A DNA stretch of 64,000 nucleotides, from the NCBI GenBank assembly GCA_040954595.2, contig CM082585.2:3348001-3412000 (forward strand). Reading direction: 5' to 3'. Below, in pieces: positions 10,801 through 25,800 of this stretch. Position 1 is the stretch's first letter. Each line of letters begins with the position of its first letter. The position numbers and the translations under genes are program-made. Source of the stretch: Balanoglossus misakiensis (lineage: Eukaryota; Hemichordata). Under the pieces are notes generated by a model, which was given only the letters and a program-made list of their open reading frames with translations, was not told where the DNA came from and made no database searches.

Positions 10801-13800
10801 AGAAAAATGAAGCCAACAAGGAACAAAACAGACTAGATATAAATATTTATTATTATTACCTTCACAAGTAGCTCCTGTGTATTGGGACGTACAGTAGCAT
10901 TTATAACCATTGACCAAGTCTCTACAGATGCCACCATTATGACAAGGATTGGGTGAACAGTCATTCATATTGATTTCACACCTTACACCTGCAATCAATG
11001 ACCATATTTTGTAGGTTTTAGAAAATAAAGTGGTAACTCTTATGTTACCGTGGTTGCTCGGGTAAGAGCCCCGGGTGCTGCGTCCCCAAATTAACAAAAA
11101 AAAACAGGGGGGGGGGGGGGGGGATTTGCCAGGACACCACCTCGACTTTTATGCAAATGAGGGGCCTAGGGACATGAGGAAGGGGTGAATAATGATGCAA
11201 TAACATGGCAAAACATTTCATGGTCAAAAAATGTACTTTATTAAATAATAAAAAGTTTTTTTCCCATAAATCAAATACAGAAAACATATTACAGTCGCCG
11301 CCGTTTAATCGGGACACCATGGGCGCAGACAAAACATCCCGTTTAAACCGGAACATTGGTAAATGGTCGATCCCACCCATGCATGTTCACCTTACATGCT
11401 ATTGTTTACTTAGACGTCGACGCACGCACATAAATACATTTATCTTTATGTGTAGTTTTCTGAACAAAATGATTCATCGGCATCATGGAAATCATGCCTT
11501 TCTCTACCAGAATTTTTGAGTGGATCTTCCAATTTTGGGTGTTTCGCGTCGAGGACGGACTGAAGAGGATCCATGCGGCCGCTTTGGAAAGCTCCCCGGT
11601 GACCTCATACGCGGCAGCGCGTCCATCTAAGTGATCGTTGAATTCGAGGCACGGTCCCGAGGGACCTGTCTGAGGTCATGTTTTCTAGAGCGGCTATAAC
11701 TCAGCGTGGTCAGTCGGCCGTCGTGGGTACGATAATCAGCACAAAAGTCAATCATCATATGGAAATTGTTTGCCGTCACAGACGTTTTTTTTTTATTCTC
11801 ACATTTAGTGACTTTGGGGATGAAAATCCGCCTTTTTGCATTGCTCTTTATTACATTTCCAAGAATTTAATGGGTATTTGGCCGAGGGAGGGGGGGGGGG
11901 GGGGGGGGGCTACCGGATATAACCTCAAAATTCAAATGGGCCCTAACAGTCAGATCGCACGGCATTCATTAACATATGCAAATGAAGAAAGTACTTCAAA
12001 CCATGTAGCCGTTAGAGTGGGCCCCGCTGAAGGGTCGCGAAATAGGCCATTTTTTTACTCGATATTATAGAGCTGTTTTCAGGCGATGTGGATTATTTTA
12101 AGACAAAACCGTGGATTCACTTGAAGGTAGGTATACTGGATTGTTACTGAATGATTTTTTGGCAACTTCTGTCGAGTAGTTTCTTTGTAATCACGAAATT
12201 TCTGACGACTGTGAAAAAACACATAGCGTTGACATCCTCTCGATTATTTTTAAGCTGACCGTTACACATGGATTTTACCACGAAATTTCAAACTTTTATC
12301 AAAATATAGACATCAAACTCCCTCTCTTTGAGTTTTCATTCACTTCCAAGCTTTGATAGTGACGATATGACCAGTTCAATTTTGTTTACCTTTCAACCTG
12401 TGAGCGCCATTTTGTTTACTTTTCAACCCGTGAGCGCCACTTCTTCTGCAAAATGGCGGGAGAAGACAGCATGCATGTGTACGTATATACGCTGGCGCAG
12501 GCTTGATCCTGGGTTGTACCAGCTGCGTAGTTTTCCCTCCTCTCTCGTGCGAAGAAATTTTGATTGCTGATATGTAATCCCGAGTTTTACTAAACCCTAA
12601 CAATTATTTTATGAAGGTTTGCCCGTCAAGGAAACTCACTTTTTTTAATTTTATTGTTCTTTCAGATTGATGAAGACTGATTTTTGTGGTGGTGGTGGTG
12701 GTGTTGCAGTTGACTGTTTTATTTTAGCTGTCTGAGTTGACAATTTATTCTGTATTTTGTTGTATTTTTAACTCTTTATCCTGTATTTTGTAGTAGTATT
12801 TTGAACACTGTTTAATAAATAAATTACTATTATTATTATTATTTATCGACCCAATGCAATGATGACAAATCGCTCGCCTTCAGACACAAATGTTGTATTT
12901 ATTGCATATATCATCGGCGAATAAAGGGAAGTGGTTTCGAAGTTACACTTGGCATTTTCGAAAAGTCTACTTATATCCCACGATGCGGAGAAAAAAATAT
13001 ATACAAAATACGTCAGCTGAGCTCCTCACGAACGGTAAACCTGGCATTCTGTGCATGGGTAATCAAATATTTGTTTGTAGCCCAATGTAGGCGAACGGTG
13101 TGGAGCACCCGGGCGCGGCACTCGTGCGATTGATCGATGTTGTGTCGAAATCAGGCCAGTAATTAAGTTAAAACTTGGCTGATATGTTACCTTAGAGTGT
13201 TATACACTATCCAGTAACTTTTACTTGACAAGTGTCTTTTAGAAACTTTTCCCCACGATAAACGTGTCGTTTCACGAGCAACGCAACACTTCCGTATTTA
13301 CAAGCCTAACATGGAGAGGTCAACGTAGGGCCTATACTTCCGGGTCATATCGTCGAACTACATCGATTATTTTTAAGCTGACCGTTACACAAGCATTTCG
13401 AGTTAATTTCTTTTCACGGATGTTGGTACCGATATTAGACCTATCTGTCACGAAAACTTGGTTAACTTCCGAGGTCGTCTTCAAATGATTTTTGGCACGT
13501 TTGTGGACGTCTCTTCCGAGGTCACCAACATACCACCGAAAACACGCTAAAAACTACTACTATTACCGACAGATTCTCATAAAATTTACGTCTGCAGTGC
13601 AAAATAGGAATCACTTTCGAAATTTATCGAGCTAGCATGGTATTTTATTGTACCACAGAGTGTAAAAATCAAGTTGAAAATCACCTTGAAAACTGGCCTA
13701 TTGCCGTCTGTTTGAAAATTAACGGTCGCTGGCTTGACGAACTTTCATATGCAAATGAGCACCGTGCGATCTGACTGCTAAAACCATGGGGGGCGTTTGT

Positions 13801-16800
13801 CCGCACAGGGGCTCTTACCCGAGCAACTACGGTAAGTAATAAAACTGAACACCTATTGCCTGGCCATGAGGGCCATAGCAGCTGTTTATTACCCCTTAGG
13901 GGCTGTGAGTTACCAGAATGTCATGCTCTTTCCCGAGGCCGTAGGCCGAGGGAAATAGCATATGATTCTGGTAACTCAGTCATGAGGCCCTAGGTGTTTT
14001 ATAATAAACCTCATGCTAACACGCAACTCTGATTGACGTGACCTGAGTCTGTGAACCGGTTTATATTTTTTCTGCTATATCCTGCGGGATTCATAGTCGA
14101 TTCTATTTACCTATCACGCGACGAATTCTGGTGAATCACGACACAGTATTAGCATGAGGTATATTATAAATATAAATACTGTTCTACTGTTCATTTTCCG
14201 ACTCGATCTTCAATGTAAATAATACAGAACAGTCCTTGGCAAATAGCATGACTCAGAAACAATCCAAAAGACAAGAGAGCTGTTCTGTGTATATATATAC
14301 GTGGTACAACATGAAAGATCTAAAGTACCAACGCATATTATATTACACCAGTATATTGATGGTGTAAATCACGCTATTTGATTGGTCGAGACACGACACG
14401 TGACCGTGATATATTAGCCATATACCACAGTCATATATCATAGTCAAAGAAAATGCCTTTTAAAAATGTTTTATGCAAAGTTTCAATATACTGGCATAAT
14501 ATAATAGCAATAAAACACCCCCAGCCATGGTATACCACTCGATTTTGACCAGTTCAACTCCATATACGCACTCGCTATCGCTCGTGCGTATATGTCGTGA
14601 ACTGGTCAAAATCTCGTGGTATACCATGGCTGGGGGTGTTTTATTGCTTAAATATTAACTGCTGTAGTTAACAAACACACCGATCTCACCTGTATAACCT
14701 GCCTTACAAACACACGCATACATATGTCCTAAATCTTTACAATGAGTGGCTTCATGACATGGATTGTGGTCGCACAGGTCTACTTTATTCTGGCAGTGAT
14801 CACCAGAAAATCCCAACGGACACTGACATCTGTAATCATTCACCAAGTTTTCGCAGAAGCCATCATTGAGACAAGGGTTGGACAAACACTCATCGTATTC
14901 TTGTTCACAGTGTTTCCCACTGTAGCCTGTAATGCAAAAATCAAGTGATACTGAGATATGAACGGAATGTCCTCATGTGGATATGCAGGTTTTTTCTGGG
15001 ACACCAAAGTATCAACCAGTTAGGTATCAATCCCCATGAAAAGACTATTATATAATCAATCAATCACTCATCAATAATCAATCAATCAAACAAACATAAT
15101 TTATGAAGCGCCCGAATCCAAGAAGAAAAAAAAACTGTTCAATGGAAATTAGTAGAATTGGCCCACACAGTAAGCTAGTCTAAAAATATAAGTCTTCAGT
15201 TTGTTTTTTAATGTTTCCAGACTTGGTGATTGACGAATTTCTTTCTTATCATTTCCCACCGTTTGAATGTTAATTGACCTCTTTAAGGGGAGGGATTATT
15301 TAAGGAGGAATAACACTATATGGCTCATTACATGTTTGGATATCAGAATGGTGATTACATCTACAGTGATGCATAGCTCCAGTAAGCATGTAATTTCTGA
15401 AGTTATTTGTAACACACACTGAAATATCTTTGTTTTACTTGACCATGAGTGTTTAAGGAGTAGATTCCTGTGATTTATATTGCATGGAACAAGCAAAAGG
15501 CAAGAACATAAACCATAGAGGCAGTTTTGTACAAATTTGTTCTTTGATCCAACGTCCAGCCATGGGTTTCAAAAATATGCCTTTAAGCAGCAAGTTTTCC
15601 AAAGTTAAAGGGACAAAGTCTCTCTCTCGCTGCCCTTTTTCTATTAATTATGTTTGATTCAAGACACCGTTTATGTTAATGTACCGGTACATGTGTATAT
15701 GTAGTGAATTAAAGTTCAACCACACACAACTTCCATCCCGTTTATAGGATATGAGAGTAAAAAATCTCGCCAAGATGAATAAATGGTAGAGACTGATTAA
15801 TCATTTTGGTGAGTTTTTCACTGTCGTGTCTACAAGCGGGATGAAAGTTGTGTGTGATCGAACGTTGATTCACTATATATCCACATGTAGAATAACATAA
15901 ACAGTGTCATGTATCAAACATAATTAATTGAAAAAGGGCAGCGAGAGAGACTTTATCCCCTTAGTGCACTTACAAGCAGTAAGTTGTTGAAGTGCAAAAA
16001 TGTGCCACATAAGCCTTACCAGGTAAACAATAGCACTGGTAGCCACTGACTTGATCCACACAAATCCCATTGATACAAGGATTGCTGACACACTCATTGA
16101 TGTTGACTTCACAGTGATAACCTGTATACCCATCTGGACATACACATGCAAAGTGGTCACCCGAATAGCCTTGCTTGACATCAACACAAGTGGAGCCATT
16201 AGCACAGGTGTGGTCAAAACAGCCATCGATCTCGTCACAGTAAGCATTTGTGAATCCCAAACAGCATTCACAACGATATGAAGCCTGTAAAACATGATTT
16301 GGTGAGAATTAAAATTATCTAATGAACCGTTAAATAAGTCTCTTGCAATTCTCTTAATACTACACAGTCTGTCTTCAATCAAAGGTATAAACCATTATAT
16401 TACATGATCGAAATTAAATTGAAGTTTATCAATGTCAACCTTAATCTGCTTATTTTTGTTAAGGATGTACGCACAGAACATAAACTTGAACACTGTGTGC
16501 ATTCATCTTTTTCCATAGGATTACATTGATAATTGCTAGAAAACTCATTTCTACTATTGTCATTTTCATGAAATTTTACACATAGCTCAAATAAAAATAA
16601 ATTCCTTGGTCAAATAAAATCGTATGGTCACCATGCTCATTTTTGAGATAAACTTCACTAAATATTTTGCACATAGACAAAGTATTGGTGAAAAATGCTG
16701 ACCCAGCAGTTTTCTTCAATTATCACTTAATTGGCGGCCTTGTATTTCGAAAACAAGCACGGTGACACCTATATTTTATTAGATTTTTATTATGCTTTAA

Positions 16801-19800
16801 GAAAGGAAAAACCAAAAGAAATGACAAAACTTTCAATTTTAATGAACATACCGTAGATTCTTAAATCATGCAGATTTTTTGGAATGACAGAAATATGTCA
16901 GTGAAGTTCATGCATGCATACACTATATAAAAGGATATGTTATATTTGAAACTTCAAGGCAACAATAGTGTACATTTGTCAGTAACATATTAGTAGACCA
17001 ATGACAGCTAGAGTATGTCATGGCCCAAGCACAAAAAGTCACGAAAGGGTACTCATGGTATGACATTTGATTATCTTCAGATCATAGTAGGCAATGGTTC
17101 ATATGAAACCAATGGAAATCCATGTTTTTCGATTTTTAAGTGCATTATGCCCAAAAATGTTTGTAGGTTCATGCCATTCAATTAAGACCCACTCCCTGTG
17201 ACCAATGACTTCCTTTGTAAGTAGTTATAAAGAGCTGTATTCTCAAATTCCCTTGCCTGTCAATAAACAGTTTTATTGGTAAAACATATTGGCATCCTCA
17301 AGCAGCAGGGACCAGAGTTGAAGTTTGCAATAATGTGCATAGGTCAATAAAGGTCAATTACAAATGTAAGTCCTCTATTCATTGAGAATGCAATCTTGCA
17401 ACATAATAAAAGCTTATCACTAAACGGCAAATAGTAAGGATATTGTACGTCATCCGCACAATACGATTTCTCCTTGTTATTAAAGTGATGAAATGTGCCG
17501 GTCTATTGAAATCTGTAGTATTGGTCAGGGAAACTTAAAATCTGGGCACAGTCAAAATTTATCAGTGGGAAGTATTATACAGCGGAACATACATCCAAAG
17601 AAAATAGGTCCTACCTACTATATATGTCAGTTCCTTTCTATAGTTTCATTCAAGATTTATTAAATTTTATTCAAGTTTATAAAGTGTGTGAGAAATCACA
17701 CGCTACTCATGACTTTAGAATGGAAAATGGTCAGACTGGATTATTTATTCACAAATATTAAACAAACAAAATGATTTGCACACACTGCTTCTGCATATGT
17801 TGTACTGGTCAAAAGAGGAACGACCACATCTAAATCTGTCTATGCTCTCACACACCGGTAATCTATGGTTTGTGAATGCAACACTAAGGTTCTTCAAACA
17901 TACAGTAAAACCTGTCTAAACCAAACACCAAAGGTACTAAAGAAATTGTTCAGTTTGCAGGTGTCTGGTTTATAGTGAATACCTATTGCCTGGCCATGAG
18001 GGCCATAGCGGCCGTTTATTACCCACGAGGGGCTGTGAGTTACCAGAATCACATTCTATTTCCCGAGGCCGCAGGCCGAGGGAAATAGCATGTGATTCTG
18101 GTAACTCACAGTCACGAGGGGGTAAAAACGGCTGCTATGGCCCGAATATAGGCCAGGCTATAGGTGTTTTATAATAAACCTCATGCTAACAGCTGGGAAA
18201 ATCTTGCAATTTTCTCTTGAGGTTGGCAGACGACATCTTCCGCGGTGGCCATTGTGTCAAATGAAGCGACACTGATTGACGTGACCGAGTCTGCGCACTC
18301 ACGCTGGTCATGTGACGGGTTTATATTTTTTCTGCTATTTCCCTAGCGGTTCATAGTCGATTCTATTTTCCTATCACGTGACGGATTCTGGCGAATCACG
18401 GCACAGTATTAGCATGAGGTATATTATAATGGTTCTTATAACATGTACGTGATTTTATTGGGGACTGTAAAATGTGTACGGTATAGACAGGTTTCCAGAT
18501 TAGACAGGGTTCAGTTAAGACAGGTTTTACTGTACTTGAAAGGATATTGCTTTTGATACTAATACAATGCAGCCAACCTTATAATTTCTAAATGACTTCA
18601 ACTAATATCCTGAGAAACATATTGGTAATTATATCAACATAAAACAAAGAGTAAATTTACCTGTGTTCTGTGAGAAACGCAGTGTCCATGGTCCATACAC
18701 ATCATGCCATCAGGTGCATGTGGATATTGGCAATCATGAGGTTTTACTGTAACATTCAGTCTCAAACCAAACCTACACTGAAATAATTTACTTTCTGAAA
18801 CAGCTGCAAGACAATAAGATATTGACAAAATTATAGTTATACACCCTTATAATAATGTTCTTTAGATTTATATAACATAATATGATATGTTTGTTGTAAA
18901 GCGCCTTGATCACGAAACATTGTGGATATGTGCACTATATAAGAACGCACTATTATTACTCACTAGTATAATAGAGCTGATGCTTCTATATAATTCAATA
19001 AAAAGGGTCCACAACTATGCATGTTTTTGTGATGGTTGCAAACTTTAATTTAATGTGTCACCAAAATGTGACTCTCTGGAAACATACATATACCGGTAGG
19101 CTGACAATAGTCTCAAGGTGAAAACTGATCACATAAGCTAGCTATAAACTACATGTATTCAGTCTGTAGTAGCTAAACATTATTGAAGCATTTTTAATGT
19201 ATTGTCCACAGATATGGAAATGTTTACCTGGGAGATAATGGCATATACATTTGGTTTAGTGGTTTTATGTTAACAGCTAGTGTACACAGTACAATGCAAT
19301 ATGCAAATAGAATACTTAATTTTAGTAAAACACCCCAAACAGACACTTGCAATGTTTCAATAAAAAATCCTAATAGCATACAAGAGAATGTTGCACCCAT
19401 CATCATTCTGTCAAATTTAAAAAAAGTAGATTCTACTGTTTTCAAATAACAACTGTCAACGGCTAATATGGCACATGGTGACAGAGTGATCACAGTAGTC
19501 CTTTGGGCCGTTTGTAAAGAAATGACAATACTTTCAATTTTACTGAACGTACATCCTTAATCTAGTAGATGACTACAACAAATATGCAGGACTGAAGCTG
19601 AATGAAGATAAAGGGCATGAAATTAGGATTCTGGAAGCATGCAACAAATTATGGGTGTATTTCGTGGCCTAATAAACCTATAAAGGCATTTAATAGGTAT
19701 CTATTTCGGGCATGATTAACAAAGAGCTGTAGAAGCTGAATTGCAAAAGGAAGCTAAAAATATTCCAACAATGTTGGAATCTTGGGGAAGGCCTCTATCA

Positions 19801-22800
19801 TAGTTTGGGAAATTGTTTCTGGTGCGTTGATGATAGAAATGTATCTTACAGAAAACAGCTAAGGTTTTCTTTGATTTTAAGACAGGTTTTCTTTGATTTT
19901 AAATAGGACAGAAAACAGGGAAAAGTTAATAGTCTATAATAAATAATCTAGAGAGGTGTTCAGATGATAGACACTGAGTCTACGATAAGGCTCTCAAAAG
20001 TTGATGGGCCCTAGAATTGTCAAAACTGGAGTTGAAATTTGGAGGGCTAGTCAATTGACATTATGTCATGACTCTGGAGTCTACTCTAATGGACAGACAG
20101 CTGTCACACGAAGGATCTAAGGTACTTCATGGCAAAGGAGACTATCCCCTGACACATAAATAACATCTTTGCTAGAATTACAAAAGACAGTCTAGCCCTG
20201 ACTGGCAATGCCATGCAGAGCAAGCTGTTTCCGTTTTTTCTATATTCTTCAAAAGTAGTGAGAGTTCAACAAAATCATTTGGTAAAACTGTTTTCAAATG
20301 CATTGGTCCTGGAACACAGTCACTACCTTTTATTCCAAAATTTTGCTTTCAAACATGTAAATACCTGGAAAAACTTACAGTAAGAGAGTGTTCATGATCA
20401 CCATTTTGAAATCTCACAGAATTTGGGGAAAATCCCAAAAATTGCAGGTGGACTACTCCATAATTGTTGCTTATATAGCTAACCTAGTGCCCGGCTAAAT
20501 TATCGAGATTTCGCTGCTTGACAGCCTTTCTTTCTATCTAGAAGATATAGATTCTGCGCTTTGTTAATAATATTTCTTACCTAGGCCTGCATGAAGTTTA
20601 TATTATTTGAACATTCACATTTCACACCCATTAAATAATAATTGTCTGTGCAATATCTTGTTTCATTTTACATGAAAAAAATACTGAACGTGTAAGAAAA
20701 TACCCAAGATAAAAAAAAATCATATTAAGTGTAGGCAAGGCTTGTATATACCGTCTCAAATTCTATATGGAGATTGAATTATACATGTATTATCAATTAA
20801 AAATATGCTAAAATGTTACATGTATTGGTGTTATAAAGCTACATTGCCACGGCGCTTTTATTAATGAGAGTTTCAAAACTCAAAAACTCTCACAAAATTT
20901 TCTTAAATATATTCATATTCTTTAATGAATTATGTCTACAAATTGATTAAAGGGACATTAGCTGTAACTTTCAGCTTTATTTTCAGTATTTTTGTTCTCA
21001 GTTCCAATTTTGATTTCTTATTCTAGTCCCAACAGCATGCTAATATACCCAAAAACTTATCAACATATACCGGTATGTGTAACTGCCATTGTTTTTGTTG
21101 ACAAATGAATTCTCTGGACTAGCAAATAATTTTTGCACAATATACAGTGTGGAATACAGGCCTCGAAAATTTTTTTCATAACCCACTTGCCATCGGGCAA
21201 GCAAATTTTCAATTTCACTTGCCCCCCAAGAAAAGTGACTTGCCCCAACCTTTCACCATGAAAGACAACATTTACGCACTAATAAGTTTACATGCATGCA
21301 TGCATACATACATACATGTCATATTTTATTCAAACACATTACAATAAAGTTTTTCTGTTTACACATTCATGCAGTTTCATGCCTAACAGTTATTTCTGGA
21401 TCTCTGAAGTACCAGCACTAGCTGAACTATGAAGGCCATGTCCACGTACATGTTTGGTACCCCCACTACTAAGCCAATGTTCTATGGCTGGATCAGCATC
21501 AAAATTTGCAACAGACGAGTTTGGGTCCCGGTTTTTGACGGGAGGACAAATTCTCGATGGTCAGATCGACCGACTCCAAACCCCGTTTGATCGCACCATA
21601 AACACCCAGAGCGTGCGAGTGTTCAGGTGCTTCAATGCTCACCATCACTGTCTTAGGTAGTCCGCCAGATACGTATCGCACAAACACGTTCTCTTGCTCA
21701 ATGATGCTTACGTCAGCGCTCCCATCAGCAAGTATAGAAACAAAGTTAGCCCGATGTATGTCTTCGATATGATTTCGTTTGATTACGGCAGCAATACTTC
21801 CAATAAACACGGCCGCGGCTTTATCATTATGGTAATTATTTCCGATTTCTGCTCCAATTTTGGTCAGTAACTCGCACTGGATATACATGTCCGACATCGG
21901 TTTTCCGTGTTTCGCCAGCATGAACGCGCATCCGCACTATCTCGTCGATAACGGGCTAAACATTCCAGATGCGGACGACCACTATCATGCGACTTCATTG
22001 ATTCCACGCGGAATATGTCGCAGCCATCGAAGAACGCATTCCGCTTTCCCATGGATTTTGCGATCGTCGGATACTTTAGGCAAACTTTACAGAACATTTT
22101 GTTTTCGCTGTAGGTAAGCCATGGCCACTGTTCCTCCCATTTCGGAAGGTAGTTTCTTTGGCGTTTGTCTGCATCGTAACGCTGATGCTTTGACCGTGCG
22201 TCACTTTCAGAAGCGCCCTCAGATTCAGAGAGGTCACGTCGTTTCTTTGAGTCAGTTGACCCAGATGCGTTCGATGAAAAATAACGCAAGAGACTCATGG
22301 CTGTTTTTCAAATCTCTGCCACCGTCGGCTTACGAGAGTCGTAACTGAATTTATTTTGAACCATTCTAATTTGAATTTGACTAGTTAGATCGACCATTTC
22401 ATTGGTTTTTCCAATAAAAATAGCAACTGCATCTAGCAATACGATTACGCGTAATTTGACAATGCAACAAAATCTGACAGTCGCCCATCACAATATTGCT
22501 ACACTGTATCATGACTTTATTGAAAAGAACTTTGAAAAAAATCAGTGGGCTCGTGTTTTGCATTCAAGCCGATTGCCAGCTGTGATAGCGGTAAACTCAA
22601 AGAAAGTTGACATTTCTGATAGCTGGGCATTAGCCACAACATGACCACGGTCTCCCTATCGCCGTGACACTTGCCCGTCGGGCGGCAGGAATTTTGATTT
22701 TACTTGCCCGGACGTAAATTTCACTTGCCACGGGGGTCGGGCGGCGGGAATTTTCGAGCCCTGGGAATATACTTAAAGGTTGTGTCAATAAGTTGCATAC

Positions 22801-25800
22801 TGGGCATTTTATCATGTTTCAGGGATTTGAACAAGAAACTGCAGTTAGATACACAAAACAAATGTACTGAAAACATAGCAAAAGTTATAGTTAGAAGGAC
22901 AAAATCTCTCTTGCGGGCCTTTTTCTATTAATTATGTTTGATACAAGACACCGTTCATGTTATTCTACATGTACCTCAACATTCAACAACACACAACTTT
23001 CATCCCCTTTTGTAGGATATCATTTGAGAGTAAAAATTCTGCTAAAATAAATACATGTAAATGGTAAACGTCAACACCGACTATTCATTTTGCCGAGATT
23101 TCACTATTGTGTCTACAACTTACAAGTTGGATGGAAGTTGTGTGTGGTCGAACGTTGATCACTATATATATCCACATGTATCCCCCCCCCCCCCCCCCCG
23201 GTAGACTAAAGGGTGTCTTGTATCAAATATAATTAATGGAAAAAGGGGCAGCGAGAGAGAGACTTTGTCCCTTTAATGGAGCTTTAAATGATCACTGACC
23301 TATGAAGTAATTGGATCCCACAGCAAGGAACTGGTCATCTACAAGCACAGATTCTGAAGTGTACTCGGGGTTAATCGAAGAACCAAGATCAGCTTGACAT
23401 AAATCAAAGCCTTCCACAGAGACTTTGTAATACTGGACACTAAAGGATACTCCCATATGGCCAGGAACAAACCTAGAAGAGAACAGAATTGTGAGATTCT
23501 GTATTTGTCTACATTGGAAAGATTACCCTTAAAGCCTCTATAGCTGCCAAATTTCACATTTATTTTCCTCAATAAAATACTTCAAAACTATTCCCTGTCT
23601 TTTAAAATCCTCACCATAAGGCATATTACTTGTATTTGCATCTGTTTGTCATCTCTTTGCGCCGCATAATACGATAGCTGCGTACTGTTAGTATGGAGGC
23701 TGATTAAATGGGTGTGGCACCCATTTAATATAAAGCGTGTTCAAATTGCAACATACACCCACAATCAGGCGCCGATAAGATGTTCATGTATACCTATCAG
23801 TAAGCTTATTTCGATATACCAATCTAAGTTGGAAACTAAAATCATAAAAATAATGCAAAAGTGGCAGCTCCATAGGCTTTAATACCAAAGCTACAGATCT
23901 GCTGAGAGCTGCAGATCCGATTCAGATCTATGTCAGCCAATCCACAGCGTACATGTATGCATGGTTGATCTCAGCTGTCCTTTGTTGGCTGCAGATCAAA
24001 TCGTCTCTCAGGGAATTTTTTCAAATGAGAAACAGTGATGACATTTCATAAGACCGCCAACAGCGCAGTCTGGGGTTGCAGAGTACCAGTAAAATACAGA
24101 TTGGGGGTGGGGTGGCAGACTATTGACTTCTGACCCCCTCACATAGGCTTCTTCTCCAGTATTTTTGGCTTCATTGGTATCGGTACATGCATTCTATTGA
24201 GTCGAGAGCTGACCAGATACTGACAGAAGAAGTGCAAAGATGCGATGCTGAATCGATTGTTTCGTATCAGACTGCCACAAAAGTAGAAGGAATAAATTAT
24301 TATTATTTGATTTATACATCATATGAAATATTTACCTCAACTTAACACCTTGTTGGATCTCTACTGGAGTCAGTTGGACATCAATTAAAACATCATCCGT
24401 TCCATTCACGCCAAAACAGCTTGTTTCCGAATTACAATTTTCCTGTGAGCATAATGTACAGTTAGAGATATATCATTATTTTAAATAAATTTTATTCTTG
24501 CAATTTATGGTTGATAGTTTAAAATATGATAAGTTTTTTTCTTGATCCCATGATGATGTATGGGATAAGATACAGGAATTGAATGTTATCATGCCATCGC
24601 TATATCACAGAACACACACATACACACACATGTATGCACATCACTAACACCTAATACATCCTTACTAAAATTCATCACATAATAAACTTTATACATGCAG
24701 AGAATACTGTGCATACATTCATACCAGGAGAAGTAGAGGAAAACATAATGTAAAAAGTATATTATAATTGATGCATCGATCAAGTGTACCTTGAATACAT
24801 GTACCGGTATAACTTTCAAATATCCAAGGATTCTTCTACATGGTAAATTATGAATGCTACATTACACGTAGTAGCATTATTTTTTAATCATTTACAATTT
24901 TCTCTCTCTCTCTAGCCAGAGTATCCCCTGCAAGGGTAGGTATTATCTTCAAACCCAGAACTAATTATACAGACTGAGAGATTCAATATAATTGATGAAA
25001 TGTTGCTGTTATCCTACCTTTCCATAACCCCATTCCACAGGTAAAATTGATCCAGTGAGATTGCTCATCCATAAAACTGCTCCTTCAGACAATTCTTGTT
25101 CACAAAGTGGCTATGGAAAGAAGAAGAAGAGAATGATCAAAAACTAGCATTAGTTCTCCAAATTAAAGGGACAAAGTCTCTCTCTCGCTGCCTTTTTTCC
25201 ATTAATTATGTTTGACACAAGACACCATTTATGTTAATGTTCAACCACACACACCTTCCATCCCACTTGTAGACACGAGATTGAAAAACTCGCCAAAATG
25301 AATAATTGGTGTTTACCATTTATTTATTTTGGCGAGATTTTTACTCTCATATCCTGTAATCAGGATGGAAGTTGTGTGTGGTTGAACGTTGATTCACTAT
25401 ATAACCACATGTAGAATAACATTAACGGTGTCTTGTATCAAACATAATTAATGGGAAAGGGGCAGTCAGAGAAATCGCGTCAAGGACACGGTGGTCCCAT
25501 TGAGGGATTACACAAGAAAAAGTCTACACCGGAGTACATGGCCATATACAGACAGACACACACATACACACATAGAGAGAGATCAATGGGCAAACACTGA
25601 CTGACCCATAAGCTGCCAATGGCATATGTACTGTACCAGTAAACTGAATAGAACAGCTGGCCTAAAAAGTTATGTAATCATGCAGGAATTTGCTGCGTAT
25701 ATAAATCACAGGAGGGGGTTCCTGCCTAATTAAAACAACTCAATAAAGTAAAAACACACCACTTTGCAAAGCAATCTGACCAGTAGTTCTTTCAAGTTAC

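Larger units (their letters stand above)
20947..22890. mobile_element. TTAA-flanked element, family B, copy 1 (split by hAT insertion)
   Basis: Left end TTAA-AGGGACATTAGC followed by a TTTTCAGTATTTTTGTTCT stretch that recurs inverted near 22860-22890. Outer parts 20947-21156 and 22764-22890 match the copy at 27325-27636. The right end is eroded where family A (22891) begins. Confidence 0.7.

Noticed and set aside
14690-16284. A DSL domain that would make the EGF gene a Delta or Jagged homologue
   Set aside because: The Cys spacing fits EGF repeats only; no DSL-type pattern before EGF 1.
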